DNA of 64,000 nt, taken from assembly GCF_017301635.1 (NCBI RefSeq), contig NZ_CP071091.1:2244001-2308000 (forward strand), given 5' to 3'. The position numbers and the translations under genes were made by a program. Source of the DNA: Myxococcus landrumus (GTDB taxonomy: Bacteria; Myxococcota; Myxococcia; Myxococcales; Myxococcaceae). Shown here one piece after another: positions 53,223-61,924 of the stretch (positions within the stretch are counted from its first letter, which is position 1; each line of letters begins with the position of its first letter). A model generated the notes under the pieces. It was not told where the DNA came from. It was given only the letters and a program-made list of their open reading frames with translations, and did no database searches.

Positions 53223-54040
53223 GGCCGCGCCTCCAGAGGCACCGAGGTCTTCGCGATGAAGCTCACGCCGTCCTCATAGAGGTTCGTCAGCTCCGGCAAA
53301 AGCCGATTGCTGGTGGTCCAGAAGAAGGGCCTCGGCGCGCGGACCGAGTGACTCCGCTCCGGCACGAGGAACCGCTCCGCCGGTCGGCCATCGAGATGGA
53401 CCACCCGCCACGGCCGAGGCTCCTCCTTGTCGGGAAGCGCCAACGCGTAGCCTTCGGCGCTGCGCCACAGGCTTCGGGACCACGCGAGGCCCTCGACTTC
53501 CACGGTGCGCCCCGCCTCCAGCGCCGCCACATAGTCCTCGCGGGAGCGAGCCTGCCCTCCCGTACCTTCCAGGTTGTCCGCCGCCACCTTGCGGCGGAGG
53601 ACCTCCATCAGGTGTGTCTGCCCCGACTCTGGGGGATCCCACATCAACAGCCCATCCACGCGCTCCGTCCGGAACACTCGCGCGGCCAGGAGCGCCCCCA
53701 ACCGCAACCCGTGCACCATGAGCGGCACGCCCGGACACGCCTTGCGCAGATGCTCCAGGCCCGTGCGCAGGTCTTCCTCCCAACGCGGGAAGGTCGCCTC
53801 GTCGAAGCGCCCCGTGCTCTCGCCACAGCCTCGATAGTCCAGACGCAGCACGTCCACGCCCCGGGCCGCGAGATGGCGCGCCCAGCGAACCCAGACGACG
53901 TAGCCGTGCTCTCGCTCCAGGCCCAACGGCCCCGCGAGCAACACCGCGGCCCTCCGCTCGGTGAGCGCGCCGTGGTGAACGAAATAAAGAGAGTCCTCGC
54001 CCTGGGAGAGATACCCGGGTGACTCCGCCGTGGCCTGCAT
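53219..54040 (-). CDS. alpha/beta hydrolase of exosortase-associated hydrolase 2 type
   Basis: A 273-aa alpha/beta-hydrolase-fold protein, the first gene of the pair. Seen: VDVLRLDYRGCGESTGRFDE and the elbow VHGLRLGALLAARVF. Here GLRLG stands where GxSxG is expected, so Arg replaces the nucleophile Ser. Exosortase-A-associated hydrolase 2 has the same GLRLGALLA by memory. The protein may therefore be non-catalytic or use another residue. The start at 54040 (MQATAESPGYL) is chosen by analogy of length; the frame extends to 54103. Confidence 0.72.
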   Translation of the reverse strand: MQATAESPGYLSQGEDSLYFVHHGALTERRAAVLLAGPLGLEREHGYVVWVRWARHLAARGVDVLRLDYRGCGESTGRFDEATFPRWEEDLRTGLEHLRKACPGVPLMVHGLRLGALLAARVFRTERVDGLLMWDPPESGQTHLMEVLRRKVAADNLEGTGGQARSREDYVAALEAGRTVEVEGLAWSRSLWRSAEGYALALPDKEEPRPWRVVHLDGRPAERFLVPERSHSVRAPRPFFWTTSNRLLPELTNLYEDGVSFIAKTSVPLEARP

Positions 54041-54175
54041 GTGAGTGATGAATCCCCCGCCAGAATTCGAGCGATGGTAGGGACGCGCCTCCGAGCGAGT
54101 CAAACAGTCATTGCTCGGTGGTGACGAGGGTTGCGCGAGCCCATCCTGGCGTCGCCAGCGACCCAGACTCGAGGC

Positions 54176-54985
54176 TCAGCGCATCCCCGCCAGGATCGCG
54201 AGGGCGATGATGCCGTTGATGCCAATGCCGATAGAGAAGTAACCACCGCTGCCACGGCTCACGCCCAGCGCCATGTTCAGGTGGCCGATGTCCTCCAGGC
54301 AGAGCTTCGCGCCGACCTCCCCTCCCATGTTCATGGCGTGGTAGTCCCCGTCCTGCATCTTCCCGAGCATCATCTTCCCGTAGGGGACGAGCCAGTCCGA
54401 GACGTAGTGCTGATAGGCGAAGGTCCCGTTGAACTCCGCCGAGCGCCCTCCGCCCAGCACGACATTGGCGCCAAAGCCGAGCCTCCGGTCGAGGAACGCC
54501 ATGGGTTGGAGGTTGAAGGACAGCTCCCCTCGGGCCCCGTGCTCGGTCGTGGCTCGGAACGCGTACATCACTTCCGTGGCCGGCTTGTTGAGCGCGGGCG
54601 CCGCATGCCGGAGGTCCTCCGCGGCCTGACGGTCCCCGACGCCTCCGCGCGCCTCATAGACTTCCGCGAGGACCTCGGCGGCCTGCGGGTCGTCGGTCTC
54701 GTACACCTTGCGCAGCGGCTTCTCCGCGCCCGAGTAGTCGCCGGCCTCTTTGCGCAGCCGCCCCTCCGTCATGCAGCTCGAGAGGTTCCCCGTCTCACAC
54801 GACTTGCCGTAGGCCTCGATGGCCCGGGGCCGGTCGCCTTCGCGCAGCAGCTTCGCGCCCCACTCCGCGCACGGCAGCTCCGCGCCCTGCTCACAGGACC
54901 CAGGACCCGTGTACGCGTCCGACTGGGACGTGGTCGCGCAGGCTGAGACTCCGAGAAGAACCACCACGAGAAGGCGCACCGTCAT
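54176..54985 (-). CDS. lipoprotein with Sel1/TPR-like repeats and C-terminal barrel-like region
   Basis: A 269-aa predicted lipoprotein (signal MTVRLLVVVLLGVSAC, lipobox VSAC). Residues about 25-130 carry Cys-containing TPR/Sel1-like units (CAEWGAKLLREGDRPRAIEA, SCETGNLSSCMTEG, LAEVYEARGGVGDRQ). The rest alternates short beta strands rich in Gly and aromatic residues (FNGTFAYQHYVSDWLVPYGK) and ends in a hydrophobic helix. It may sit at the outer membrane. The family is not recognised. An intergenic region of about 350 bases separates it from the collagen-like gene to the right. Confidence 0.65.
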   Translation of the reverse strand: MTVRLLVVVLLGVSACATTSQSDAYTGPGSCEQGAELPCAEWGAKLLREGDRPRAIEAYGKSCETGNLSSCMTEGRLRKEAGDYSGAEKPLRKVYETDDPQAAEVLAEVYEARGGVGDRQAAEDLRHAAPALNKPATEVMYAFRATTEHGARGELSFNLQPMAFLDRRLGFGANVVLGGGRSAEFNGTFAYQHYVSDWLVPYGKMMLGKMQDGDYHAMNMGGEVGAKLCLEDIGHLNMALGVSRGSGGYFSIGIGINGIIALAILAGMR

Positions 54986-55338
54986 TGTGTTCAGTGTACC
55001 ACTTTTGGTGCGCGGACGACGCCTCCGCCCCCCGAGGCACCTCTCCCGCCGCCTCGCGCGGACGCGTCGGCCCGGGTCCCGCGACGAGCCATCCCCGGCC
55101 GAGCCATCCCGCCTCGCCCGTTCGAACGCCTCGCCGCCCCAGCCAGATGTCTCAAAAAGACAGTGATTGGATTCAGTCATTCGCCGAGCGGGGCTTGTCG
55201 ACACAGAGGGCAAGACGCGGAGAGGTTCTCGTTTGAACACGCCAGACCGGGGCTCCATGCGGGGTCGAATCACTGCCATTGAACAGGCGGCGTTCTCATC
55301 GCGCGTATGAAGTCCGGATTATCGGTATCATTACCTGT
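54986..55338. other. 353-bp divergent intergenic region
   Basis: This stretch lies between the divergent lipoprotein and collagen-like lipoprotein genes. The right part (55130-55330) is less GC-rich and should contain the promoter of the collagen-like gene. No gene, repeat or RNA fold could be supported. Confidence 0.4.
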
Positions 55339-56013
55339 ATGCCCAAAGCGCTATTCCTGACATTCCTTGTCGTGGCGGTATCAGGTTGCACCAAGAGCGG
55401 TGAGCAAGGCCCCATCGGCCCTCCGGGCCCCGAGGGTCCGCGTGGCGCCACGGGCCCGCATGGCCTTGCGGGGCCTCAAGGACCTGCGGGCCCGAGGGGC
55501 GAGGTCGGTGCCCCGGGTTCCCAGGGCGCGCCCGGTGTCCAGGGTGGCACGGGCGCCCAGGGCCCCGCGGGCCCCCAGGGCGAGCCTGGCGCATCGAAGT
55601 ACTTCTACGTGGACGCGGAGGGGCGGGAGGTCGACGCGGATGTCTACCTCGGCATCTGGCCCGACGAGGCCGGCCGACTCTGGCTCCTCGACCCCGACAC
55701 CCTCAAGACGTCCGGGAGCCCCATCTCCCTCTACTTCACGGACGTCGACTGCGCGGGGCAAGGCTACGCCACCTCGTTCTACCTGCCGCGACGGGTCTTG
55801 AGACATCCGCGAGGGGGCTTCGTCGTGCGCCCGGATGCCGCGCCCACCGTCGCCTTCGTCTATCGCTCCATGCTCTTTCCGGACGGCACCTGCCAGACCA
55901 ACCCCGGGGGCAGCGAGTCCCAGAGCAACGGCTTCCTCCTGCCAGCAACCCAGCAGCTCACGCCGCCTGTCATTCCGTTCCGCGCGCCGCTCCACCTCGA
56001 GCGCCGCCCGTAG
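55339..56013 (+). CDS. collagen-like repeat lipoprotein
   Basis: A 224-aa predicted lipoprotein (signal [13 protein letters not shown]). After the lipid-anchored Cys come 21 uninterrupted Gly-X-Y triplets rich in Pro ([19 protein letters not shown] and so on, residues about 24-86), which should form a collagen-like triple helix and hold the protein away from the membrane. The C-terminal domain of about 135 residues has [16 protein letters not shown] and two cysteines ([15 protein letters not shown]), likely a disulfide. Such proteins trimerise; the head's target is unknown. The ATG at 55339 gives the lipoprotein signal. Confidence 0.82.
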   Translation: MPKALFLTFLVVAVSGCTKSGEQGPIGPPGPEGPRGATGPHGLAGPQGPAGPRGEVGAPGSQGAPGVQGGTGAQGPAGPQGEPGASKYFYVDAEGREVDADVYLGIWPDEAGRLWLLDPDTLKTSGSPISLYFTDVDCAGQGYATSFYLPRRVLRHPRGGFVVRPDAAPTVAFVYRSMLFPDGTCQTNPGGSESQSNGFLLPATQQLTPPVIPFRAPLHLERRP

Positions 56014-56211
56014 CCAGGAGTCGACCGCGGAGCCTGGCTGCCCTCCTGGCGAGGAGGGCCAACGCATGCCTCGCCGGGGGCTCTCCCCTGGCGGGTCGGC
56101 GGGTGCGCACCGAACTTGAGGGCACTCAGGAGGTTCGGTGGATACCGCCGCTCGCCCGCTCCATTCGTTGCCGTGTGCCCCCCACTGGGGGCCCTCCCTC
56201 CGGGAGCCCGT

Positions 56212-57492
56212 ATGAAGGTGCCCGAGGTCCTGGAGCACCTGCCGGGCGTGGGCCCCCTGCTCGGCCGGATGGCCACTCCTCCCGACGAGCCGCATCCGCG
56301 CGAGGACCCCACGCTCGTCCTGCCGAGCCTCGATGCCTTCACGCTGCCCTCGACGGAGCGCAAGCTGGGCGACGGCCGCACCCTCGTCGTCCGCAATCCC
56401 GAGGTCCGTCCTCCGCGCGGCCCCGGGCTCTCCGTCATGACGTTCAACATCCTGCTCGGGGGGCAGAGACGGGAGGCCTTGCTCGCGTACTTCGATGAGC
56501 TGGAAGCCGAGGGCCGGATGCCCGACGTCATCGGCCTCCAGGAGGCCAACGTCCCCATCTCCGTGCTGCTGTCTTCCCGGTATGGCTTTCACCTGGCCTA
56601 CTTCGGACACGACGGCGGCCCGAGCGCGCGGCTCATCAATGGCAAGGCATTCCTCTCCCGCCATCCCCTGCTCGAAGCCGTCCACTACACCTATGTCCTC
56701 TCCGAGGCGGAACGCGCCGCCGCCATCCAGCGCCGGGGCGGAGACCCGTTCGAGCTCGTCGAGGACCGGGGCGCGCTCCGGGTCCACCTGGAGGTCGATG
56801 GACTCCCTGTCGCCCTCTACAACGTGCATCACGCCCTGGGAGACTCCGGCATCAACGCGCACAACCTGCGGCAGCTCAACACGCTGCTGCGCCACCGGAA
56901 GGTTCCTCCCGCCATCGCGCTGGGTGACTTCAACGCCAACACCGCCATCAAGCGCGGGGGCTCCTGGCTGATGGCGCACCTCAAGACCTACGACGACACG
57001 GACACGGTGGAGGAGTACGCCGTGCGCTACGGCGAGCCTCACGCCAGCGTCGGTGACCACGGCGTGGGGAACATCGCGGACCCTCGCCTGCGACACGAGT
57101 TGCATGTGCTCGAACAAGGCCTCCCGGAGACCATCGCCCACGCGGCCGCCACCCGGGTCCGCCTGCACGGCGGCGCGGTGATGACACCCAAACAAGCCCT
57201 CACCGAGCTGCGCTCCGGCAAAGTGGCTCGCGGCAGCGAACACTGGCTGCGATTGCAGGACGTCGCCGACAGCGCCACCCTCTCCTCGCTTCCGGATGAG
57301 TCCGGCGTCGTCCCCGCCACGGGCAAGCGCTTCGACAACCTCTACGCCAGTCCCGAGTTGGAGCCCATCCTCTTCGAGGTCGACCGGAGCACCGAGTCCT
57401 CGGACCACCAGCCCGTGGTGGCGCACTACACCCCGCGCGCCCGCACCACCCCACTGGCCTCCGTCACACGAGAACGAAGTCCACGCTCTTGA
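56212..57492 (+). CDS. endonuclease/exonuclease/phosphatase (EEP) family protein
   Basis: A 426-aa metal-dependent phosphodiesterase-fold protein. Motifs in order: MTFNILLGGQRREA (near 80); IGLQEANVPISVLL with the metal-binding Glu; YNVHHALGDSGINAHN; ALGDFNANTAI (Asp/Asn pair); KRFDNLYASPEL; SSDHQPVVAHYTP (catalytic His). The first 65 residues are a variable N-terminal extension. It may hydrolyse DNA, sphingomyelin-like or phosphoinositide-type phosphodiesters. No signal peptide is visible. GGGAG stands 9 bases before the ATG. Its 3' end overlaps the 3' end of the next gene by 29 bases. Confidence 0.82.
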   Translation: MKVPEVLEHLPGVGPLLGRMATPPDEPHPREDPTLVLPSLDAFTLPSTERKLGDGRTLVVRNPEVRPPRGPGLSVMTFNILLGGQRREALLAYFDELEAEGRMPDVIGLQEANVPISVLLSSRYGFHLAYFGHDGGPSARLINGKAFLSRHPLLEAVHYTYVLSEAERAAAIQRRGGDPFELVEDRGALRVHLEVDGLPVALYNVHHALGDSGINAHNLRQLNTLLRHRKVPPAIALGDFNANTAIKRGGSWLMAHLKTYDDTDTVEEYAVRYGEPHASVGDHGVGNIADPRLRHELHVLEQGLPETIAHAAATRVRLHGGAVMTPKQALTELRSGKVARGSEHWLRLQDVADSATLSSLPDESGVVPATGKRFDNLYASPELEPILFEVDRSTESSDHQPVVAHYTPRARTTPLASVTRERSPRS

Positions 57493-58204
57493 AGCCGCGG
57501 GTCCGGGCGCAGACTTCGTGGCCCTCGTGGGTCCCCTCGTCGTTCGTGTTGGCCTCGATGGTCTGAAAGGTCTCCTCGTCCACCTCGGTGACGATGCCCG
57601 CCTGGACCCAGTCCCCCCGAGTCCTTCGCCGCAGGAAGAGGCTTCCCGGCCGGATGAGGATGCGGTCCGGGGGCGCGCTCAGCGTGGACAGGAAACGCTC
57701 ACGCACCCGGCTCTGCGCGGCCAGCAGGTCGCTCGAGAAGGTCCGCTCCACGGGCATCTCCACCCCCAGCGTCCTCGCCGCCTGATGCAAGCAATAGGTC
57801 GCGAAGCCGGCGGACCAGCACCAGGACTCCCCTTCATTCCCATCCAAATACAGACGCACCCACGGCCCTCGATTGCGTCCGCCCACCTCGCGAGGAAGGT
57901 GGCGCAGGTGCTGCGCCGCGTACGCCACGGTCAGCTCTCCGAGCGAACGGCCCTCGGGGGCGAGCTGCCCGAGCGCGGACCGCAGCGACGCGGACAGCCG
58001 TGCGAAGGTGGCTGCATCTGCGACCCCCGTGACGGGCAGCCCCGTCTTCGCCTGGAAGCGCTTGAGCGCGGCTTCCGTCGCGGGGCCGAAGTCACCATCA
58101 ATGGCGACGGCAAAGCCATTCAGCGTCAGCCATTCCTGGACGCGCCGAACACCCGGGGACACCTCGCCCCGGCGATAGACCTTCTCCAACTCCAGCTCGC
58201 TCAT
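57464..58204 (-). CDS. peptidoglycan-binding protein with CHAP/NlpC-like C-terminal domain
   Basis: A 246-aa protein. A PG_binding_1 domain is at about residues 15-75 (VRRVQEWLTLNGFAVAIDGD, FGPATEAALKRFQAKTGLPV). The C-terminal part has a Cys-containing active-site-like stretch (ESWCWSAGFATYCLHQ) and GIVTEVDEETFQTIEANTND, typical of CHAP amidase-like domains in which a Cys and a His act on peptide or amide bonds of the cell wall. There is no signal peptide, so it may be exported by other means or act on engulfed prey walls. The ATG at 58204 is preferred to 58228. Confidence 0.75.
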   Translation of the reverse strand: MSELELEKVYRRGEVSPGVRRVQEWLTLNGFAVAIDGDFGPATEAALKRFQAKTGLPVTGVADAATFARLSASLRSALGQLAPEGRSLGELTVAYAAQHLRHLPREVGGRNRGPWVRLYLDGNEGESWCWSAGFATYCLHQAARTLGVEMPVERTFSSDLLAAQSRVRERFLSTLSAPPDRILIRPGSLFLRRRTRGDWVQAGIVTEVDEETFQTIEANTNDEGTHEGHEVCARTRGFKSVDFVLV

Positions 58205-58337
58205 GAGGCCCCCCGGAAGCCGCTTCATGGCCTCGAGGCGTCACCCTGACGCCTCACCGCGGCAACGTGCCACACCGGCCTTGGCACCATCAGCGAGAAG
58301 ATGCCGGCATCGGGACGCAGCGGTCGTCCAGCCAACG

Positions 58338-58604
58338 TTACCGGTGGCCCGAGGCGTCCGGAGTCCCCGCGTCGGACGTGGAGCCGGAACCACCCATCCC
58401 CTCCTTGAAGCCCTCGGCCGCCTGCTCACTCGTGGACTTCACGTCCTCCGCCGCTTCTCGCGCCCCTTCGCGCACATCCTTCGCCGCCTTCCCCACCTGG
58501 CGGCCCGCCTCGCGCGACTGCCCATTCTCGCACCCGGTGAAGGCACCCAGCGCCATCCCGAGGCCCGCCACCGTCAGCCAGGTCCAGTGCGTTCGCGACA
58601 CCAC
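58338..58604 (-). CDS. small lipoprotein, helical mature part
   Basis: An 88-aa predicted lipoprotein (lipobox FTGC near 25). The mature part is a single charged amphipathic helix (REAGRQVGKAAKDVREGARE, AAEDVKSTSEQAAEGF) ending in a Ser/Gly tail. It resembles short stress-related envelope lipoproteins. No catalytic function can be read. It stands alone, upstream of the peptidoglycan-binding gene on the same strand but with 130 bases between. Confidence 0.65.
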   Translation of the reverse strand: MVSRTHWTWLTVAGLGMALGAFTGCENGQSREAGRQVGKAAKDVREGAREAAEDVKSTSEQAAEGFKEGMGGSGSTSDAGTPDASGHR

Positions 58605-58754
58605 TCACCTCCCATGCTCAGGTCCGCCGCAACAGTAGGCACGACGCGTCGCCAGAGCCGCCATGCGGACGAGCGGACGGGTCCTCGCTCCCTGCTCGCC
58701 GGATGGGGTCCGCGGGCCCCTGTGAAGCCGAGGGGTACTTGCAGTGCGCACCAC

Positions 58755-58779
58755 CATGGTGTACCAGTGGTACACCATG
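58755..58779. promoter_or_regulatory. 25-bp palindrome spanning the TetR start codon
   Basis: Two perfect 12-bp arms (CATGGTGTACCA and TGGTACACCATG) surround a single G. The second arm contains the likely ATG of the TetR gene (58777); the first contains another in-frame ATG (58756). This is the expected form of a TetR-dimer operator, and its position would let the repressor block its own transcription and possibly translation. Confidence 0.7.
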
Positions 58780-59379
58780 CCTCTTCCTCGCTTCCTCCGA
58801 CTGCCGAAAGAGCGGCAGCGGGAAATCCTCGCGATTGCGCGCGCTCACTTCGCTCGGGATGGCATCGAGGGCGCGTCGTACAACCAGATCATCTCGGACG
58901 CTGGCATCTCGAAGACGGCGGCGTATCAGTACTTCGATGGCAAGGATGACCTCGCGGCGACGGTGCTCGCGGAGGTGAAGGCTCGGGTCCTGGGGGTCCT
59001 TGGGACTTGGGAGGCCGCGACGTCGGCCCGTGCGTTCTGGGAGCGATTGCGGCTGAGCAGTGCCCGGCTCGTCGACCATCTGGCGAAGAACCCCGAGGAC
59101 CTCGCGCTCCTGGGCGCAGCGCCTGGCGGGGCTCCGGACGAGGTGGGGCTGGCGTGGTTCGAGGCGGTGGTGGATGACGGGCTCCGGCTCGGTGTCATCC
59201 GGAATGACGTGGACCGCGCCCTGCTCCTGGGGGTGACGCGGGCGTTCTTCCAGGCCGCGGATGCGTGGGCCCTGCAGGGGATGCACGCGGGGGCCACAGT
59301 CGACACGTCGCTGACGTGGAGCTTGCTTGAGGGGCTGTGGTCACCGCGCAAGGGCGCCAGGCAAGGAGGAACGACATGA
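58777..59379 (+). CDS. TetR family regulator, first gene of an operon
   Basis: A 200-aa TetR-type repressor. The helix-turn-helix is at about residues 14-55: RQREILAIARAHFARDGIEG, then YNQIISDAGISKTAAYQYFDG. The ligand domain (LVDHLAKNPEDLALLG, ALLLGVTRAFFQAADAWAL) is divergent. I choose the ATG at 58777 because the N-terminal residues before it come from the palindrome itself; ATG 58756 is in frame. Its TGA overlaps the next gene's ATG. With the palindrome it forms an autoregulated operon with a membrane protein and a GNAT enzyme. Confidence 0.88.
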   Translation: MPLPRFLRLPKERQREILAIARAHFARDGIEGASYNQIISDAGISKTAAYQYFDGKDDLAATVLAEVKARVLGVLGTWEAATSARAFWERLRLSSARLVDHLAKNPEDLALLGAAPGGAPDEVGLAWFEAVVDDGLRLGVIRNDVDRALLLGVTRAFFQAADAWALQGMHAGATVDTSLTWSLLEGLWSPRKGARQGGTT

Positions 59380-59993
59380 GAGAGGATTTGCACGTCGACT
59401 GGGCGATTCCGACGACTCCGTCGGGCTGGGCGGGGGGCCTCGAGCGGTTCATGGGCCCAGGCAAGAGCCGGGTGGAGTTCGCCGTGGAAGTGTGGGGCGG
59501 CTTGGTGACGGCCTGTCTTCTGGGGCTGCTCATCTGGCGTGCGCCGGAGCGTGAGGCGTGGTCTTGGTTGCAGACGGCGGTGGTGGTCTTGATTGGGTTG
59601 GATCTCGTGGGTGGGGTGCTGACGAACGCCACGAATGCAGCCAAGCGCTGGTATCACCGCGAGGCGGATTCGCGCGCGCGGCTTGCGTTCGTTGCGTCGC
59701 ATCTGCTGCATCTGATGGGCGTGGGGTTTCTGGTGCTGGGGCAGGACTGGCGTTGGAGCCTCGTCAACGCGGGGCTGCTGCTCTGTGGCGCGGTGCTCGT
59801 CGAGCGCATTCCGGCGGAGGGCAAGCGGCCGGTGGCGATGGCGGCGTTCATGGTGGCGCTGGTGGTGAATCTGTCACTGTTTCCCCTGCCGCCTTCGCTG
59901 GCCTGGATTCCGCCGCTGTTCTTCCTGAAGCTGCTTGTGGGACATCTGGTTCCCGAGGCGCCGCTGTATCGACGGGGGACGCCTCATGTTTGA
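59376..59993 (+). CDS. multi-pass membrane protein of the TetR operon
   Basis: A 205-aa inner-membrane protein. After a cytoplasmic N-terminus (REDLHVDWAIPTTPSGWAGG) there are about five hydrophobic segments (VTACLLGLLIWRA, WLQTAVVVLIGLDLVGGVL, LAFVASHLLHLMGVGFLVL and others). The family is not recognised. AAGGAGGA precedes the ATG, which overlaps the TetR stop; the stop is overlapped by the GNAT start. The three genes are therefore translationally coupled, and this protein may be a transporter or lipid-modifying membrane partner. Confidence 0.75.
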   Translation: MREDLHVDWAIPTTPSGWAGGLERFMGPGKSRVEFAVEVWGGLVTACLLGLLIWRAPEREAWSWLQTAVVVLIGLDLVGGVLTNATNAAKRWYHREADSRARLAFVASHLLHLMGVGFLVLGQDWRWSLVNAGLLLCGAVLVERIPAEGKRPVAMAAFMVALVVNLSLFPLPPSLAWIPPLFFLKLLVGHLVPEAPLYRRGTPHV

Positions 59994-60603
59994 GATTCGG
60001 GAGGATGTGTCACGGGCCGAGTGCGCACAGTTGCTCGCGAGTGCTTTTGCGAATGAACCTGGGATGCGCTGGGTTTGTGGTGCGAACCTGGACATCTCGC
60101 GACGATGGTTTACCGCGACGCTTGCGCTGAATGACTCTCGGCCGGGTGCTCGTCGATATGCGGCGACACGAGGCGAAGAGGTTCTCGCGGTTGCCATCGT
60201 CAGCCCACCCTCACCTCCGCCTCGACTCTTCCAGCAGCTCCGCTGGATGGCGACGGTGGGAGGGGTCTGTGGATGGCAGTGCGTCCGGCGCACGCTCCGG
60301 TATCTCGAAATGACGGAGCCCTTGAAGCCGACGGGCATGTGGACGCTTGAGTTCATTGGCGTCGAGGAGGGGGCGCGTGGACAGGGACTCACGCGGGTGC
60401 TCTTGAATCGAATCGAAGCGGACCTTCCGGCACACTCGCTGTTCCTCACGACCGCGGACCCGCGCAATGTGCCGATGTACAAACACTTGGGTTTCGCCGT
60501 GGAGAGAGCCCTCGAGTTGGAGGGACTCGCCATCAGCGCCATGAGCCGAAGCCGGGTTGGGATGAAGGAGACTGCGCATCCCAGAGAAACCACGGCGGGG
60601 TGA
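59986..60603 (+). CDS. GNAT family N-acetyltransferase
   Basis: A 205-aa acetyltransferase fold. The N-terminal half (FEIREDVSRAECAQLLASAF) is followed by the acetyl-CoA-binding segment WTLEFIGVEEGARGQGLTRV (R/Q-x-x-G-x-G/A, motif A), then VLLNRIEADLPAHSLFLTTA and PRNVPMYKHLGFAVERALEL (motif B). It should acetylate an amine of unknown nature. It overlaps the membrane-protein gene by 8 bases and ends the operon. A truncated second copy lies 1.3 kb downstream, at 61925-62216. Confidence 0.85.
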   Translation: MFEIREDVSRAECAQLLASAFANEPGMRWVCGANLDISRRWFTATLALNDSRPGARRYAATRGEEVLAVAIVSPPSPPPRLFQQLRWMATVGGVCGWQCVRRTLRYLEMTEPLKPTGMWTLEFIGVEEGARGQGLTRVLLNRIEADLPAHSLFLTTADPRNVPMYKHLGFAVERALELEGLAISAMSRSRVGMKETAHPRETTAG

Positions 60604-60678
60604 CTCGAAGCGAAAGCTGCGCGCCTTCGCATTACGCGCCGTCAATGCCGATGCCTCGACGACTCACTGTGGCACTGC

Positions 60679-61302
60679 TCACAGCTCCGAGAGGACATGG
60701 TAGCCTGTCGTTGTGCATTGATACTTCAGGCGAGGAGTGCCTGCCCGCTCCACGGCGCTCTTCACTTCGTTTACAGTTACGAGATCAGTGGCCAGCATAT
60801 GGAAGTGAGGAAACGCATCAACAAGCGTTCCGGAGCGCAGGGACTTCACGATCATCTCGGGCTCGAGAGGCTTGAAAAGGCCGGGCTCCAGGTGTGGACT
60901 CAAGCCACAGACCTGTGTGCGAATCACGCCCATCATCGAGACAAGGAAAATTCGAAGCCACTCTCCTTTCTCATAGAAGACCAATGAAGACTCGAGCTCT
61001 ATGCCGAACTGCCACGATTCTTGCTGCCACCACCAGTAGAGATACGCAGCCTGATTTGGCGCTTCAGCCCAGGTCCGGATTGCGAAGTCGCCCCACGGAT
61101 GCGCGACGTCCAGCACCTGGTCGACGCTTGAGCACGCGACAGCCTCGCCCGCGAAGACCACTTCACCGTTCGCCTCCTTCTCAAGCCGGCCAACTTCCTG
61201 AACGGAGATGTCGAGTCGCTCCAGGATCTCACCAACCGCAGGCCAAAGCTCCACCGGGGAGCCTGAGACAGGCGAGTAACGCACCGAACGAGGAGTGGAC
61301 AT
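60679..61302 (-). CDS. immunity-like protein next to a toxin-like fragment
   Basis: A 207-aa cytoplasmic protein without recognised family. It is Trp/Tyr-rich with acidic patches (AYLYWWWQQESWQFGIELES, SLVFYEKGEWLRIF) and has no signal peptide. It starts 23 bases after the toxin-like gene at 61326-61886 on the same strand. That small-gene-after-toxin order, size and composition fit an immunity protein, but this is inference. GC content is clearly lower than in the operon to the left. Confidence 0.5.
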   Translation of the reverse strand: MSTPRSVRYSPVSGSPVELWPAVGEILERLDISVQEVGRLEKEANGEVVFAGEAVACSSVDQVLDVAHPWGDFAIRTWAEAPNQAAYLYWWWQQESWQFGIELESSLVFYEKGEWLRIFLVSMMGVIRTQVCGLSPHLEPGLFKPLEPEMIVKSLRSGTLVDAFPHFHMLATDLVTVNEVKSAVERAGTPRLKYQCTTTGYHVLSEL

Positions 61303-61325
61303 GACGAGTGTTCTTTCCCAAGGAC

Positions 61326-61886
61326 TCAGAGCCCTACTATCTTGACGCGGCTTTGAGCGCCAGCATCCTTGAACGCGTTCCAGATTGCACGACTCGTGGG
61401 GCCCCCAGCACGGCTCAAAGGAATCTTGTACGTCACGGAGCCGCCATCTTGAGCGAATTTGATGTTGTTCGAGCGCTGGGTAGCATCACCCCAGCCGCGC
61501 TGCACATCTTTGCATTCCGCCACTGATTCCGGAGAGGCCGCATGGTCGACCTCTCGCTTGCGATGACAGTTGATGCAGACTGCCCAAATCTTCTGTTCAT
61601 CACCGTTTTTGTTCGCATCCTTCTCTTCTGGCGTCAGCCCCCGAGAGAGCATTGCGCCATGGGTGATGAGAGGAGTCCCGGTCGCAATGTTATGGAGGGC
61701 CCCATCGATTTCGTTCTGGGTCGCACCTGATCGACGCATCGCCTCGACACGTTGGCGCGGATCTTCTTCTCCTGGTGGAACCTGAGGGTGTTGAATGACA
61801 TCCAAATGCTGTCCATCTGGACAAGGCTTTGCCTTCGGTGTCTTCTTGAGCTTGTCGACAACACTCAGCTGAAGCACCCCGTTCAT
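61326..61886 (-). CDS. toxin-like fragment with CxxCH...DH motif
   Basis: A 186-aa protein that looks like the C-terminal module of a polymorphic toxin. Near residue 115 it has WAVCINCHRKREVDHAA, a CxxC plus His/Asp-His pattern reminiscent of HNH or zinc-finger nucleases. VEAMRRSGATQNEIDGALHN upstream and YKIPLSRAGGPTSRAIWNAF near the end show a compact domain. No start codon has a ribosome site (ATG 61886 is used) and no export signal is present, so it is probably a fragment whose N-terminal delivery part is lost. The frame continues back into the GNAT remnant. The nuclease idea is inference. Confidence 0.5.
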   Translation of the reverse strand: MNGVLQLSVVDKLKKTPKAKPCPDGQHLDVIQHPQVPPGEEDPRQRVEAMRRSGATQNEIDGALHNIATGTPLITHGAMLSRGLTPEEKDANKNGDEQKIWAVCINCHRKREVDHAASPESVAECKDVQRGWGDATQRSNNIKFAQDGGSVTYKIPLSRAGGPTSRAIWNAFKDAGAQSRVKIVGL

Positions 61887-61924
61887 CGTTGCTGCGTTGG
61901 CAGGAGCCCCGCCCGGTATCCCGA

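Noticed and set aside
55390..55600. Tandem DNA repeat
   Set aside because: It is explained by the collagen-like Gly-X-Y codons; there is no repeat unit conserved beyond that.
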